Origin: Lacinutrix sp. 5H-3-7-4
GTDB taxonomy: Bacteria > Bacteroidota > Bacteroidia > Flavobacteriales > Flavobacteriaceae
DNA: 64,000 nucleotides
Reading direction: 5' to 3'
Assembly (NCBI RefSeq): GCF_000211855.2
Contig: NC_015638.1
Location: 1,612,001 to 1,676,000, forward strand
The notes under the pieces were generated by a model. It did no database searches and was not told where the DNA came from. It worked only from the letters and a program-made list of their open reading frames with translations. Shown here one piece after another: positions 27,503-37,348 of this stretch. The position numbers were made by a program, and so were the translations under genes. How positions within the stretch are numbered: the first letter of the stretch is position 1; the number at the start of each line of letters is the position of its first letter.

Positions 27503-28833
27503 TTTAAAGGTGATTTTAGTAGAAACTTATATTTTAAAAGCTGTCCATTTCTATCTACGGTTAGAGTGATTTTTTTTCCTTCTTCTTTAAAAAACTTAGC
27601 TGTTAGTTGTTGTAAACTGTAATTTTTAGTATCGACATTGTTAATCCTCAAAACAACGTCACCTTTTTTTAAACCGGCAACAAAAGCAGGAGAGTTGTCT
27701 CTAATTTCCCAAATTACAAATGCAGGTTTTATATCAAACTTTGTGTTTAATGAATAGGTGTTGTTTGAAGAGTTTTCATTTTGCGAAGCGTATGTAAATA
27801 CATTGCTATTATCAATTTCCTCGACAAGTCTTATGCCTTCTTTTATAATAGTTATACCGCTTTTATTATAACTAAAAATAGTATTGAAATTTTTATTTTT
27901 TTTAAATTTAATTATAGAATCTTTATAATTAATAGTAAGATTAAATCGTTTTAAAATTTCGCCTCCAATACTACCGTTTCTACCATCTATTTGTTTTACT
28001 AAGGTTAAGTATTCTTCATCAGGAAAAGACACTTTAGGTTTATTTAAATTATATGAATTTATTGTTATGGTTTCAATAATAGAACGCGTACCATGAATGC
28101 TTCCGCTTAAACCAAAACCTAAAAAATCACTAAACCTCTTATTGGTATTTACAATGCCTAAACTATCATCTTTAAAAAGCCATAAAGAATCACTACTTCC
28201 AGTATCTATCAATAATTTTAACGGTACTTGTTTATTGTTAATCTTAGCTTTTAAATTTATATATGGTTTGTTTTTATGAAATTGCAATTTAAAATACTCA
28301 CATTTCTTGCATTTTTTAGGTTTGTAATTTTTATGGTTAGATAGTTTTAGTTGTTTTTTAGTGTAATTTATATCAACAATTAAATTTTTAAAAATATCAT
28401 AGCCAATTATGCCATGAATAGGTACACCAAGGTAAGGTGCGAAATTTATAGAGGAGTCCAAAACTATATAAAAATCTTGATTGTAGCTTGTGGTGTTTCC
28501 AATTACAAAAGTGTTGTTTTTAGATTTTAAAGCTTGAGTTAAGCCGCCGTTACCTAAACCTTTAAGGTATATTTTTTCAGAATATTTGTTATTTAAAGAG
28601 TCTGTTACATTTAAAAAGTTAAAAACAATAGGTTTGTTAACTCCAGAATCTAATAGAAAAGAAAGCTCTACGCCATTTACAGTTATGGGAACAATTATAA
28701 TGTTATTAATAAGTTTAAAATTAATTTTATCAACACCTTTTTTGTTATTAATAGCAAATCCATTTTGTGCAAAATTAAAATTAAGAAAGCACAAAAATAA
28801 AATGAAACTACAAGCAATATTTTTTAAAAACAT
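27499..28833 (-). CDS. Retropepsin-like aspartyl protease with C-terminal PDZ domain
   Basis: An exported 444-residue protein with signal peptide (ending NFNFAQ) and two aspartyl-protease half-domains, each with a catalytic motif: LLDSG near residue 60 and LLIDTGSSDSLW near 210. A PDZ domain follows at about 355-440 (NSPAFVAGLKKGDVVLRIN). This architecture is common in Bacteroidota and of unknown substrate. I start at ATG 28833 (MFLKNIACSF), which gives a normal signal peptide; the longer frame to 28863 adds ten residues. Confidence 0.87.
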   Translation of the reverse strand: MFLKNIACSFILFLCFLNFNFAQNGFAINNKKGVDKINFKLINNIIIVPITVNGVELSFLLDSGVNKPIVFNFLNVTDSLNNKYSEKIYLKGLGNGGLTQALKSKNNTFVIGNTTSYNQDFYIVLDSSINFAPYLGVPIHGIIGYDIFKNLIVDINYTKKQLKLSNHKNYKPKKCKKCEYFKLQFHKNKPYINLKAKINNKQVPLKLLIDTGSSDSLWLFKDDSLGIVNTNKRFSDFLGFGLSGSIHGTRSIIETITINSYNLNKPKVSFPDEEYLTLVKQIDGRNGSIGGEILKRFNLTINYKDSIIKFKKNKNFNTIFSYNKSGITIIKEGIRLVEEIDNSNVFTYASQNENSSNNTYSLNTKFDIKPAFVIWEIRDNSPAFVAGLKKGDVVLRINNVDTKNYSLQQLTAKFFKEEGKKITLTVDRNGQLLKYKFLLKSPLK

Positions 28834-28908
28834 AACATAGTAAGTTAAGCATTTTATTAACATAGATTAGACTTTTTTTTTGCAACTTTGTTTTTTAAAA
28901 TTAATTCT

Positions 28909-30099
28909 ATGCCAACGATTTCAAAAAAAGGGCAATTAATGCCACAATCGCCAATAAGAAAGTTAGTTCCTTATGCAGAAAAAGCATATAAAGCAGGGAA
29001 AACCGTTTACCACTTAAATATTGGGCAACCAGACATAAAAACACCTCAAGTAGCATTAGATGCAGTAAAAGTGCACTCGTTAGATATTTTAGCATATACA
29101 CGATCTGAAGGTTCTGAAGGTTACAGAAGAAAAATAGCAGATTACTATGCTAAAAATGAAATTAATGTAAAACATGATGATATAATTGTAACTACAGGAG
29201 GAAGTGAAGCATTACTGTTTGCATTTGGTAGTATAATGGATGTTGAAGATGAAATCATAATTCCAGAACCTTTTTATGCAAATTATAACGGGTTTTCAAC
29301 AGCATCAGGAGTGAAAGTTGTTCCTGTTATATCTAAAATTGAAGATAATTTTGCATTACCACAAATAGAGGAGTTTGAAAAACTAATAACTCCAAATACA
29401 AAAGCGATATTAATTTGTAACCCAGGAAATCCAACAGGTTATTTATATTCTAAAGAAGAAATAAAAAAACTAGCTGCTATAGTTGAAAAGCATGATTTAT
29501 TTTTAATTGCAGATGAGGTTTATAGAGAGTTTGCTTACGATGGAGCAACACATTATTCAATTTTACAAGAAGAAAGTTTAGAAGATTATGCTATAGTAAT
29601 AGATTCTGTGTCTAAGCGTTATAGCATGTGTGGTGCTAGAATAGGATGCTTAGTTTCAAAAAATAAAGAAGTTATACAAACAGCATTAAAATTTGCTCAA
29701 GCAAGACTAAGCCCACCAACATTAGCACAAATTGCTAGTGAAGCAGCATTACAAACTCCACAAAGCTATTTTGATGAAGTTATAGAAGAGTATGTAGAAA
29801 GACGAAACACTTTAATTAAAGAATTAAACAAAATTGAAGGTGTACAAGTCGCAAATCCAAAAGGTGCGTTTTATTGTATAGCACAATTACCTATAAAAAA
29901 CAGCGATGCCTTTGCGCAATGGTTATTAGAGGAATTTGATGTTGATGGAGAAACTGTAATGGTAGCACCTGCAGCAGGATTCTATTCAACACCTGGTGTT
30001 GGACTAAACCAAATAAGAATTGCTTATGTTTTAAATAATGAAAGTTTAGTAAAAGCTGTAAATATTTTAAAAGAAGCACTAAAAATATATAAAGATTAG
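28909..30099 (+). CDS. PLP-dependent aminotransferase, class I (aspartate aminotransferase type)
   Basis: A 396-residue cytoplasmic aminotransferase. The PLP lysine is in DSVSKRYSMCGARIG; CNPGNPTGYLYS, IADEVYREF and the C-terminal LNQIRIAYV arginine region are present, the pattern of the AspB/AspC-like fold-type I group. Substrate range is undecided. Start at ATG 28909 (MPTISKKG) by comparison with family N-termini. Its stop TAG shares a base with the GTG start of murB, indicating coupling. Confidence 0.93.
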   Translation: MPTISKKGQLMPQSPIRKLVPYAEKAYKAGKTVYHLNIGQPDIKTPQVALDAVKVHSLDILAYTRSEGSEGYRRKIADYYAKNEINVKHDDIIVTTGGSEALLFAFGSIMDVEDEIIIPEPFYANYNGFSTASGVKVVPVISKIEDNFALPQIEEFEKLITPNTKAILICNPGNPTGYLYSKEEIKKLAAIVEKHDLFLIADEVYREFAYDGATHYSILQEESLEDYAIVIDSVSKRYSMCGARIGCLVSKNKEVIQTALKFAQARLSPPTLAQIASEAALQTPQSYFDEVIEEYVERRNTLIKELNKIEGVQVANPKGAFYCIAQLPIKNSDAFAQWLLEEFDVDGETVMVAPAAGFYSTPGVGLNQIRIAYVLNNESLVKAVNILKEALKIYKD

Positions 30100-31112
30100 T
30101 GCGAGTACAACACAACATATCTCTTAAAAAATATAATACCTTTGGTTTGGATGTGGCAGCAAAACACTTTGTGTCTGTTGCTACTGTAGACCAGTTGTTA
30201 GATGTTTTAAAACTTGACAACTATCAAGATAAATTTATACTTGGTGGAGGTAGTAATATGCTTTTAACAAAAGATATTGATGCGCTAGTAATACATATAA
30301 ATTTAAAAGGTATAAGTATAGAAAAAGAAACAGATACTCATGTATATGTAAAAGCTAATGCAGGAGAAAACTGGCATGAATTTGTACTGTGGACATTAAA
30401 TAATAATTTTGGAGGCTTAGAAAACATGTCTCTAATTCCAGGCAATGTAGGGACATCTCCAATACAAAACATTGGAGCTTATGGTGTAGAATTAAAAGAT
30501 AATTTTGTGTCTTGCGAAGCTTTAAATTTAAGCACTTTAAAGTTAGATAGTTTTAATAAAGAAGCTTGCGAATTTGGATACCGAAATTCTATTTTTAAAA
30601 ATCAAGCTAAAGGAAAATATATTATTACAAGTGTAGTTTTTAAACTAACAAAAAAGAAACATAACCTTCAAACAAATTATGGAGCAATACAATCTCAATT
30701 AGAAATAATGGGAGTTGTGCACCCAACAATAAAAGAAGTTTCGAAAGCAGTAATTGCAATAAGACAAAGTAAATTACCAAACCCAAAAGAGATTGGTAAT
30801 AGTGGAAGCTTTTTTAAAAATCCAATAATTTCTTTAGAAGAGTTTGAAAAATTAAAAGAAAATTTTCCAACTATACCAAGTTATAAAGTATCAGGAAAAA
30901 AAATAAAAATACCAGCAGGTTGGTTAATAGAAACAGCAGGATTTAAAGGTAAAACTTTTGGAAATTATGGAGTACATAAAAATCAAGCTTTAGTTTTAGT
31001 TAATTATGGTGGTGCAAAAGGTGAAGATATTGTAAATCTTTCAAAATTGATACAAAAAACAATTTATCGTATATTTAAAATCTCTATAGAAGCAGAAGTA
31101 AATATTATATAG
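30099..31112 (+). CDS. murB: UDP-N-acetylenolpyruvoylglucosamine reductase
   Basis: FAD enzyme that reduces UDP-GlcNAc-enolpyruvate to UDP-MurNAc in peptidoglycan synthesis. GGGSNMLL is the FAD-binding motif, PGNVGTSPIQNIGAYGVE the central block and GNSGSFFKNPI carries the catalytic Ser; 337 aa fits type I MurB. GTG start overlaps the previous stop by one base (TAGTG). Confidence 0.96.
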   Translation: MRVQHNISLKKYNTFGLDVAAKHFVSVATVDQLLDVLKLDNYQDKFILGGGSNMLLTKDIDALVIHINLKGISIEKETDTHVYVKANAGENWHEFVLWTLNNNFGGLENMSLIPGNVGTSPIQNIGAYGVELKDNFVSCEALNLSTLKLDSFNKEACEFGYRNSIFKNQAKGKYIITSVVFKLTKKKHNLQTNYGAIQSQLEIMGVVHPTIKEVSKAVIAIRQSKLPNPKEIGNSGSFFKNPIISLEEFEKLKENFPTIPSYKVSGKKIKIPAGWLIETAGFKGKTFGNYGVHKNQALVLVNYGGAKGEDIVNLSKLIQKTIYRIFKISIEAEVNII

Positions 31113-31170
31113 TTGTAAAACGACAATATTTTAGATTATTAACTGTTAACTAACAAACAAATAACCAACA

Positions 31171-31701
31171 TTGAGTAATACTTTAGAAAATACTATAATA
31201 ACGTTACTTAAAAACAACGATAAAAAAGCGATATCCTTATTATATGAAAATTACTCTGGAGCTCTTTTAGGAGTTATAAAAAAAGTTATAAAAGACGATG
31301 ATACAGCTCAAGATGTATTACAAGAGAGTTTTGTAAAAGTTTGGAAAAAAGGGAAAAGTTATGACCCAGAAAAAGCAAAATTGTTTACATGGTTATACCG
31401 TATAGCATATAACTCTGCAATAGATAAAGTACGTTCTTTAAACAATAAAATGACTAAAGAAGTCCAAATTGAAGAATCAAACGTATATAAATTGACGACC
31501 AGTAGTTTAAATCAAGACACTTTAGATATAAAAAAGCACATGAGTAGTTTAGATTTTAAATATCAGGTAGTGCTAAACGCGCTTTTTTTTGAAGGCATGA
31601 CACAACAAGAAGCGAGCGACGAATTAGAAATTCCGTTAGGAACAATAAAATCAAGATTAAAAATAGGATTACGTGAATTGAAGAAGATTTACAACCCTTA
31701 A
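31171..31701 (+). CDS. ECF RNA polymerase sigma factor (SigK-like)
   Basis: A 176-residue extracytoplasmic-function sigma factor with region 2 (DDDTAQDVLQESFVKVWKKG, FTWLYRIAYNSAIDKVR) and region 4 (FFEGMTQQEASDELEIPLGTIKSRL). TTG start at 31171. The next gene encodes a membrane anti-sigma factor of the RskA type 10 bases downstream, so this is a classical sigma/anti-sigma pair. The stimulus is unknown; related pairs respond to oxidative or envelope stress. Confidence 0.92.
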   Translation: MSNTLENTIITLLKNNDKKAISLLYENYSGALLGVIKKVIKDDDTAQDVLQESFVKVWKKGKSYDPEKAKLFTWLYRIAYNSAIDKVRSLNNKMTKEVQIEESNVYKLTTSSLNQDTLDIKKHMSSLDFKYQVVLNALFFEGMTQQEASDELEIPLGTIKSRLKIGLRELKKIYNP

Positions 31702-31711
31702 TTGTAAGAAA

Positions 31712-32506
31712 ATGACTGTTGATACTAAAACATTTTTGAAATCTGGCTTATTAGAAAAGTATTTAATTGGCCAAACAACAACTCAAGAAACTCTTGAGGT
31801 TGAGACGCACATAGAATCCTCGATAGAGGTGAAAACTGCATACAATAAATTACAGGATAATTTAGAATTAGTTGCATTGGCTAACGCCAAAGAAGCTCCA
31901 GTACATATATTAGGTGATATATTAAATGAGTTAGACGAAAAACCTGTAGTAACTATGGCAGAAAAACCTAAAAAATCATTTTTTGCTTTTGGAATAGCAG
32001 CAAGTGTTGCCGCATTAATATTTGCAGGTACCTCGTTGTTTTTCTACAACATGAATGTAGGTTTAATGGAAGAAAACCAGAAAATTGTTGATGAGGTTTT
32101 TGATTTAAGAGACGATATTTTAGGAAATAATTTAAAATTAGAAGCGCTCTCAAGTCAAATTGCTCAACTTAACGATCCAGAAACCGAAAAGTATATACTA
32201 AAAGGAGACCGAAGAGCAAAAAATCTTAAAACGGTAGCTTATATAAATCCTAAAAAAAAGAAAGCCATGATAGATGTTGTGTCTTTACCAATTTTGCCAG
32301 CGAATAAGGAATACCAAATGTGGGTAGAAATTCAAGATAAAATGGTAAATATGGGAGCTTTAACTGTTACAGAGAGAAGATTGCAGGAAGTGCCATTTAC
32401 AAAAGATGCATTGGGTTTAAGTATAACTATAGAAGAAAAAGGAAAAAATGTTTTAAAATCATCTGAAACACCTGTTGCAGAAATTTCTTTAAAACTTGAT
32501 GAATAA
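31712..32506 (+). CDS. RskA-family anti-sigma factor
   Basis: A 264-residue inner-membrane protein: cytoplasmic N-terminal anti-sigma region (1-85; KYLIGQTTTQETLEVETHIES), one membrane helix at 91-112, a short coiled segment, and a periplasmic RskA C-terminal domain (KKKAMIDVVSLPILPANKEYQMWVE, ALGLSITIEEKG). It should sequester the sigma factor encoded just upstream. A strong terminator ends the operon. Confidence 0.9.
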   Translation: MTVDTKTFLKSGLLEKYLIGQTTTQETLEVETHIESSIEVKTAYNKLQDNLELVALANAKEAPVHILGDILNELDEKPVVTMAEKPKKSFFAFGIAASVAALIFAGTSLFFYNMNVGLMEENQKIVDEVFDLRDDILGNNLKLEALSSQIAQLNDPETEKYILKGDRRAKNLKTVAYINPKKKKAMIDVVSLPILPANKEYQMWVEIQDKMVNMGALTVTERRLQEVPFTKDALGLSITIEEKGKNVLKSSETPVAEISLKLDE

Positions 32507-32530
32507 CTTTAGTTACCATTTATTTTTATA

Positions 32531-32564
32531 AAAAAAAGCCTCACAAATAGTGAGGCTTTTTTTG
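32531..32564. terminator. Bidirectional terminator between anti-sigma and aquaporin genes
   Basis: Perfect 14-base arms AAAAAAAGCCTCAC (32531-32544) and its complement (32550-32563), 5-base loop; convergent genes on both sides. Confidence 0.9.
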
Positions 32565-32585
32565 TTTTATGTCCAAACTCTAGAA

Positions 32586-33275
32586 TTAGTCTTTACTAAA
32601 AAACGCTTTATGTATAAAACCAGCAACAATTGCTCCAGCAATTGGCGCTAGCCAAAACAGCCATAATTGACCAAGATAATCACCACCTTGAGCAAAAAGT
32701 GCTTGACTTGTTGATCTAGCAGGATTTACAGATGTATTGGTTATAGGTATGCTAATTAAATGAATTAAAGTCAAAGCTAAGCCAATAGCAATGCCAGCGA
32801 ATCCTTTTGGAGCTTTAGGATAAGTGCTTCCTAATATAATTAATAGAAAAAACATAGTTAATAAAAACTCAGCTAGCAAAGCTGAAGTCATAGAATAACC
32901 ACCAGGAGATAAAGCATCATAACCGTTAGCAGCAAAACCTCCAACATCTGTAAAGCCAGATTTACCAGAAACAATAAATAATAATGCAGTTGCTGCAGTT
33001 ATAGCACCAATTAATTGAGCAATAATATAACCAGGAAGCTCTTTAGCAGGAAACTTACCTCCAGCCCAAAGCCCAATTGATACAGCCGGATTGAAATGTG
33101 CTCCAGAAACATGACCAACAGCATAAGCCATAGTTAGTACAGTTAAACCAAAAGCTAATGATACACCAACAAATCCAATACCTAACTCTGGAAATCCAGC
33201 AGCAAAAATTGCACTACCACAACCACCAAAAACCAACCAAAAAGTTCCAAAAAACTCTGCAAATAATTTTTTCAT
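32586..33275 (-). CDS. aqpZ: Aquaporin Z-type water channel
   Basis: A 229-residue inner-membrane channel of the MIP family with six helices and the two pore motifs [11 protein letters not shown] and [15 protein letters not shown]. The sequence between the half-repeats and the narrow-filter surroundings (SVNPARS with a preceding H in [11 protein letters not shown]) fit the water-specific AqpZ group better than glycerol facilitators. Monocistronic. Confidence 0.93.
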   Translation of the reverse strand: MKKLFAEFFGTFWLVFGGCGSAIFAAGFPELGIGFVGVSLAFGLTVLTMAYAVGHVSGAHFNPAVSIGLWAGGKFPAKELPGYIIAQLIGAITAATALLFIVSGKSGFTDVGGFAANGYDALSPGGYSMTSALLAEFLLTMFFLLIILGSTYPKAPKGFAGIAIGLALTLIHLISIPITNTSVNPARSTSQALFAQGGDYLGQLWLFWLAPIAGAIVAGFIHKAFFSKD

Positions 33276-33475
33276 AATTTAAAATGTTAAAAGTTAAAGT
33301 ATCAAATTATAAAATAATCAACCAATTGGCTCTTAGGTTTTTTTATAAATAACTTTTTCGTTAAAAAACTAATTTTAATGTTTAAATGAATTTTCAAAAA
33401 ACTATTCAAATTATAAATATGAGCTTGTTTTTCTAAAAAACCGTATCTTTGTAGTTCTAAAAAAAAGCAATTATT

Positions 33476-33679
33476 TTGAAACTTTTACTACTAACATTAG
33501 CATTATTAGGTATAGCTGTTGCAGGAATTGCAATAAAAATTTGGGCAAAAAAAGACGGTAAATTTGCAGGAACTTGTGCTAGCCAAAACCCAATGATAAA
33601 TACAGAAGGTGAAGCCTGTGGCTTTTGTGGAAAAACTCCAGATCAATTTGAAAATTGTAGCGAACCACAACATTCATAA
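33476..33679 (+). CDS. Small membrane-anchored protein with cysteine-rich tail
   Basis: A 67-residue protein: one N-terminal membrane helix (about 2-20), then KIWAKKDGKFAGTCAS and a tail with four cysteines (CASQNP, CGFCGK, FENC). Similar short proteins occur widely in Flavobacteriaceae and are unnamed; the cysteine spacing hints at metal or disulfide binding. TTG start 33476; a TATCTTTG -7-like box lies at 33444-33451. It is followed by the glycosyltransferase gene after 6 bases. Confidence 0.72.
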   Translation: MKLLLLTLALLGIAVAGIAIKIWAKKDGKFAGTCASQNPMINTEGEACGFCGKTPDQFENCSEPQHS

Positions 33680-33685
33680 AATTGC

Positions 33686-34804
33686 ATGGGTCTATTAGAC
33701 TTTGTTTTCTATAGCTTTGTAGCTATAGTATGTGTTCAAATTGTTTTTTATGGAATCCTTTTTGGTAAATTCGCTTTTAAAAAGCAGGAACTTGAAACCA
33801 AAAAAGAAGTTTCAATGCCAATTTCTGTTTTAGTTTGTGCAAAAAACGAAGCTCAAAATTTACAAGAGTTCTTACCTTTAATATTAACTCAGGACTATAC
33901 TAAGTACGAAGTTGTTTTAATTAACGATGCTTCACATGATGATACATTAGATGTCATGGAAGCATTTGCAGCAAAACATAACAATATTAAAATTGTAAAT
34001 GTAAAAAATACCGAAGCTTTTTGGGCAAATAAAAAATACGCTTTAACACTTGGTATAAAAGCAGCAACACACGACCATTTATTATTTACAGATGCAGATT
34101 GTAAACCAGTATCAAAACATTGGATTACTCAAATGGCATCTCATTTTGTAGAAAATAAAACTATAGTTTTAGGCTATGGTGCTTACCATAAAATAAAAAA
34201 ATCTTTTTTAAATAAATTAATACGTTACGAAACGCTTTTAACTGCAATACAATATTTTTCTTTTGCACAATTAGGGACACCTTATATGGGAGTTGGCAGA
34301 AATTTAGCCTACCATAGAAAAGAGTTTTTTAAAACAAATGGATTTATAAAGCATATTAAAATACGTTCTGGTGATGATGATTTATTTATAAATGAAGCTG
34401 CAAATGCAAAAAACACAAGCGTTTGTTATAATAATAACAGTTTTACAACATCAAATCCAAAAACCACTTTTAATAGCTGGTTTAGGCAAAAAAGGCGTCA
34501 CGTTTCTACAGCCAAATTATATAAATTTAAACATAAAGCATTATTGGCGCTATTTTACACTTCGCAAATATTGTTTTGGGTATTATTAACACTACTATTA
34601 ATCACTTTATTTAACTGGCAATTAGTACTAATTTTAACGTGTTTTAGGTTGTTAATACAATATTTAGTTATTGGCTTTTCGGCAAAAAAATTAAATGAGA
34701 TAGATGTGCTTTTTGTATTACCTTTTCTCGAAGTTTTTTTAATTGGATTTCAATTAACTATATTTATAACCAATCTTATCTCAAAACCTAACTATTGGAA
34801 ATAG
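33686..34804 (+). CDS. Family 2 glycosyltransferase, membrane-bound
   Basis: A 372-residue inner-membrane glycosyltransferase: N-terminal helix (about 5-27), GT-A domain with PISVLVCAKNEAQNLQEFL, DASHDDT, TDADCKP and the processive-type RQKRRHVSTAKLY (QxxRW-like) motif, then helices at about 290-330 and 340-362. The acceptor is unknown. The last codons overlap the next gene's TTG start by 10 bases. Confidence 0.88.
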   Translation: MGLLDFVFYSFVAIVCVQIVFYGILFGKFAFKKQELETKKEVSMPISVLVCAKNEAQNLQEFLPLILTQDYTKYEVVLINDASHDDTLDVMEAFAAKHNNIKIVNVKNTEAFWANKKYALTLGIKAATHDHLLFTDADCKPVSKHWITQMASHFVENKTIVLGYGAYHKIKKSFLNKLIRYETLLTAIQYFSFAQLGTPYMGVGRNLAYHRKEFFKTNGFIKHIKIRSGDDDLFINEAANAKNTSVCYNNNSFTTSNPKTTFNSWFRQKRRHVSTAKLYKFKHKALLALFYTSQILFWVLLTLLLITLFNWQLVLILTCFRLLIQYLVIGFSAKKLNEIDVLFVLPFLEVFLIGFQLTIFITNLISKPNYWK

Positions 34805-35340
34805 AACAAGCCATTGCTAAGGCAAAAGAAAATAATCAAAAGGCATTTAATTTTTTGTTAGATGAGTTTTGGGATTACGTTTACGGTTTTCAGTTAAAAC
34901 GCATAGAAAATGAAAATGATGCTGAAGATATAACCATTCAAACATTTTCAAAAGCTTTCGATAAAATAAATACTTATAACGAAAAATATACATTTAAAAC
35001 TTGGTTAATAACCATTTCTAGAAATATTCATATCGATTTACTTCGAAAAGAAAAAAGCTCCATTCACTCCAAAATAACAGATCAAGACCAAGAAAAAATA
35101 TATCGTGTTATGGATGATGCACCATCGCCAGAAGACAAATTAATTACCGAACAAAATCTGGCAAAACTACTCCGCGATATAAAAAAACTTAAACCACACT
35201 ACCAAGAGGTAATAAACTTAAGGTATTTTCAAGAGTTAAGTTATTCAGAAATTAGTGACCAACTTAACGAGCCAATAAATAATGTTAAAGTTAAATTACT
35301 TCGAGCAAAAAAGCTTTTAGCAGCAATTATTAAAAAATAG
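34795..35340 (+). CDS. RNA polymerase sigma factor, sigma-70/ECF family
   Basis: A 181-residue ECF-type sigma factor with region 2 (ENDAEDITIQTFSKAFDKI, FKTWLITISRNIHIDLLRK) and region 4 (YQEVINLRYFQELSYSEISDQL). No anti-sigma gene is adjacent. It starts at TTG inside the end of the glycosyltransferase gene, a coupling often seen for this flavobacterial gene pair. Target promoters cannot be inferred. Confidence 0.9.
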   Translation: MEIEQAIAKAKENNQKAFNFLLDEFWDYVYGFQLKRIENENDAEDITIQTFSKAFDKINTYNEKYTFKTWLITISRNIHIDLLRKEKSSIHSKITDQDQEKIYRVMDDAPSPEDKLITEQNLAKLLRDIKKLKPHYQEVINLRYFQELSYSEISDQLNEPINNVKVKLLRAKKLLAAIIKK

Positions 35341-35390
35341 GCAAGACAGCTTTTAGTATTTACTAGCAGCCTATTTTATAGAATACTTCG

Positions 35391-35398
35391 TATCTTTG
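35391..35398 (+). promoter_or_regulatory. Probable -7 box of the lipA promoter
   Basis: TATCTTTG matches TAnnTTTG exactly, 20 bases before the lipA ATG. No good upstream TTG box is visible. Confidence 0.4.
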
Positions 35399-35417
35399 TA
35401 TCTGGATATTTTTATAT

Positions 35418-36299
35418 ATGAGTACAGAAACAATATTAAAACCAAAACAAACCGAAAGACAGCCAAAACCTAAATGGTTACGTGTAAAATTACCAACAGG
35501 TAAAAAATACACAGAGCTTCGTGGTTTAGTAGATAAATATAAGTTAAATACTATTTGTACATCTGGTAGTTGTCCTAATATGGGAGAATGTTGGGGAGAA
35601 GGAACTGCTACATTTATGATATTAGGAAACGTATGTACACGTTCATGTGGTTTTTGTGGTGTAAAAACAGGAAGGCCAGAAACTGTAGATTGGGATGAGC
35701 CAGAAAAAGTAGCACGCTCTATAAAAATAATGAATATTAAACATGCGGTTTTAACTAGTGTTGATAGAGACGATTTAAAAGATATGGGAAGCATTATGTG
35801 GGCAGAAACTGTAAAATCTGTTCGACGTATGAATCCGCAAACCACAATGGAAACACTTATTCCAGATTTTCAAGGTTTAGAAAAACATATAGATCGTATT
35901 ATAGAAGTTGCTCCAGAAGTAGTATCTCATAATATAGAAACTGTAAAACGTTTAACACGTGAAGTTAGAATACAAGCAAAATACGAACGTAGCTTAGGTG
36001 TTTTAAAATACTTAAAACAACAAGGGCAACGCCGCACAAAATCTGGTATTATGTTAGGTTTGGGTGAAACTAGAGAAGAAGTTATAGAAACGCTACATGA
36101 CCTTAAAGCAAATGATGTAGATGTAGTAACTATTGGGCAGTATTTGCAGCCAAGTAAAAAGCATTTGCCTGTAAAACAATTTATCACGCCAGAGCAATTT
36201 AAAGAATACGAAACTATAGGTTTAGATTTAGGATTTAGACACGTAGAAAGTAGTGCTTTAGTACGTTCATCGTATAAAGCACAAAAACACATTAATTAA
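35418..36299 (+). CDS. lipA: Lipoyl synthase
   Basis: Radical-SAM enzyme that inserts two sulfurs into protein-bound octanoate. Both iron-sulfur sites are visible: the auxiliary cluster Cys motif [12 protein letters not shown] (C-x4-C-x5-C) and the radical-SAM motif CTRSCGFC (C-x3-C-x2-C). The 293 aa length and the C-terminal [11 protein letters not shown] agree. gap follows 3 bases downstream. Confidence 0.97.
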   Translation: MSTETILKPKQTERQPKPKWLRVKLPTGKKYTELRGLVDKYKLNTICTSGSCPNMGECWGEGTATFMILGNVCTRSCGFCGVKTGRPETVDWDEPEKVARSIKIMNIKHAVLTSVDRDDLKDMGSIMWAETVKSVRRMNPQTTMETLIPDFQGLEKHIDRIIEVAPEVVSHNIETVKRLTREVRIQAKYERSLGVLKYLKQQGQRRTKSGIMLGLGETREEVIETLHDLKANDVDVVTIGQYLQPSKKHLPVKQFITPEQFKEYETIGLDLGFRHVESSALVRSSYKAQKHIN

Positions 36300-36302
36300 A
36301 AA

Positions 36303-37316
36303 ATGATTACTGTTGCCATTAATGGCTTTGGCCGTATAGGTCGTCGTGTTTTTAGATTATTACAAGATTATAATAATATAAAAGTAGTCGCAATAAATGA
36401 TTTGGCAGATGCTAAAACATTGAGTCATTTGTTTAAATACGATAGTATTCACGGTGTGTTTAAAGGTAATGTTTCTTCAGGAAGGAATAGTATTATAGTT
36501 AACGAAGAAGAAGTGCCACTATATAATTTTAAGCATCCACAAGAAATAGATTGGAGTGTTTTAAAACCAGACTTTGTAATTGAAGCTACAGGAAAATTTA
36601 AAACAACCGAAACATTAAACTACCATATTAAAAACGGTGCAAAAAAAGTAATTTTAAGTGTTCCTCCAGTAGATGATGATATAAAAACTATAGTGCTAGG
36701 TACAAACGAGCATATTTTAAATGGTAATGAAACCATTATTAGTAATGCTTCATGTACAACAAATAATGCAGCACCAATGATTGCTATAATTAACGATTTG
36801 TGCGGCATTAATCAAGCTTATATTACAACAATTCATTCCTATACTACAGATCAAAGTTTGCATGATCAACCACATCGCGATTTACGTAGAGCAAGAGCAG
36901 CAGGACAATCTATTGTGCCAACAACAACAGGAGCAGCAAAAGCACTAACTAAAATTTTTCCAGAATTAGAAGAGGTTATTGGTGGTTGTGGAATTCGTGT
37001 TCCAGTAGCTAATGGTTCGTTAACAGATATTACTTTTAATGTAAAACAAACGGTTTCTATAGATATTATAAACCAGGCATTTAAAAAAGCCTCAATGACT
37101 AAATATAAAGGAATTGTTGAGTATACAGAAGATCCAATTGTTTCTATTGATATTGTTGGGAATCCACACTCTTGTATTTTTGATTCGCAAATGACTTCTG
37201 TAATTGGAAATATGGTAAAAATTATTGGTTGGTATGACAATGAAACAGGATATTCTAACCGAGTTATTGAACTAATGCTCAATTTGTCGTCAAAAAACGT
37301 GCTTTTATCGATATAA
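36303..37316 (+). CDS. gap: Glyceraldehyde-3-phosphate dehydrogenase, type I
   Basis: Glycolytic/gluconeogenic enzyme of 337 aa. INGFGRIGRRVFR is the NAD-binding motif, SNASCTTNNAAPM holds the catalytic Cys, and GIRVPVANGSLTDITF and WYDNETGYSNR are conserved. The Asn-Asp after the second strand (VVAINDLAD) favours NAD over NADP. The common SCTTNCLAP is SCTTNNAAP here, a variant seen in a second GAPDH group of this phylum, so this may not be the only gap gene. Possibly co-transcribed with lipA. Confidence 0.93.
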   Translation: MITVAINGFGRIGRRVFRLLQDYNNIKVVAINDLADAKTLSHLFKYDSIHGVFKGNVSSGRNSIIVNEEEVPLYNFKHPQEIDWSVLKPDFVIEATGKFKTTETLNYHIKNGAKKVILSVPPVDDDIKTIVLGTNEHILNGNETIISNASCTTNNAAPMIAIINDLCGINQAYITTIHSYTTDQSLHDQPHRDLRRARAAGQSIVPTTTGAAKALTKIFPELEEVIGGCGIRVPVANGSLTDITFNVKQTVSIDIINQAFKKASMTKYKGIVEYTEDPIVSIDIVGNPHSCIFDSQMTSVIGNMVKIIGWYDNETGYSNRVIELMLNLSSKNVLLSI

Positions 37317-37348
37317 TAATTATATTTGAACCAATTAAAGATTAACCA

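Noticed and set aside
22505-32563. Same GCCTCAC/GTGAGGC stem at 22505 and 32531 as a dispersed repeat
   Set aside because: Both lie at gene ends with A/T runs and are simply similar terminators; flanks are unrelated.
35363-35845. 160-codon minus-strand frame opposite lipA
   Set aside because: lipA is certain from its iron-sulfur motifs, and the reverse frame has no recognisable features.
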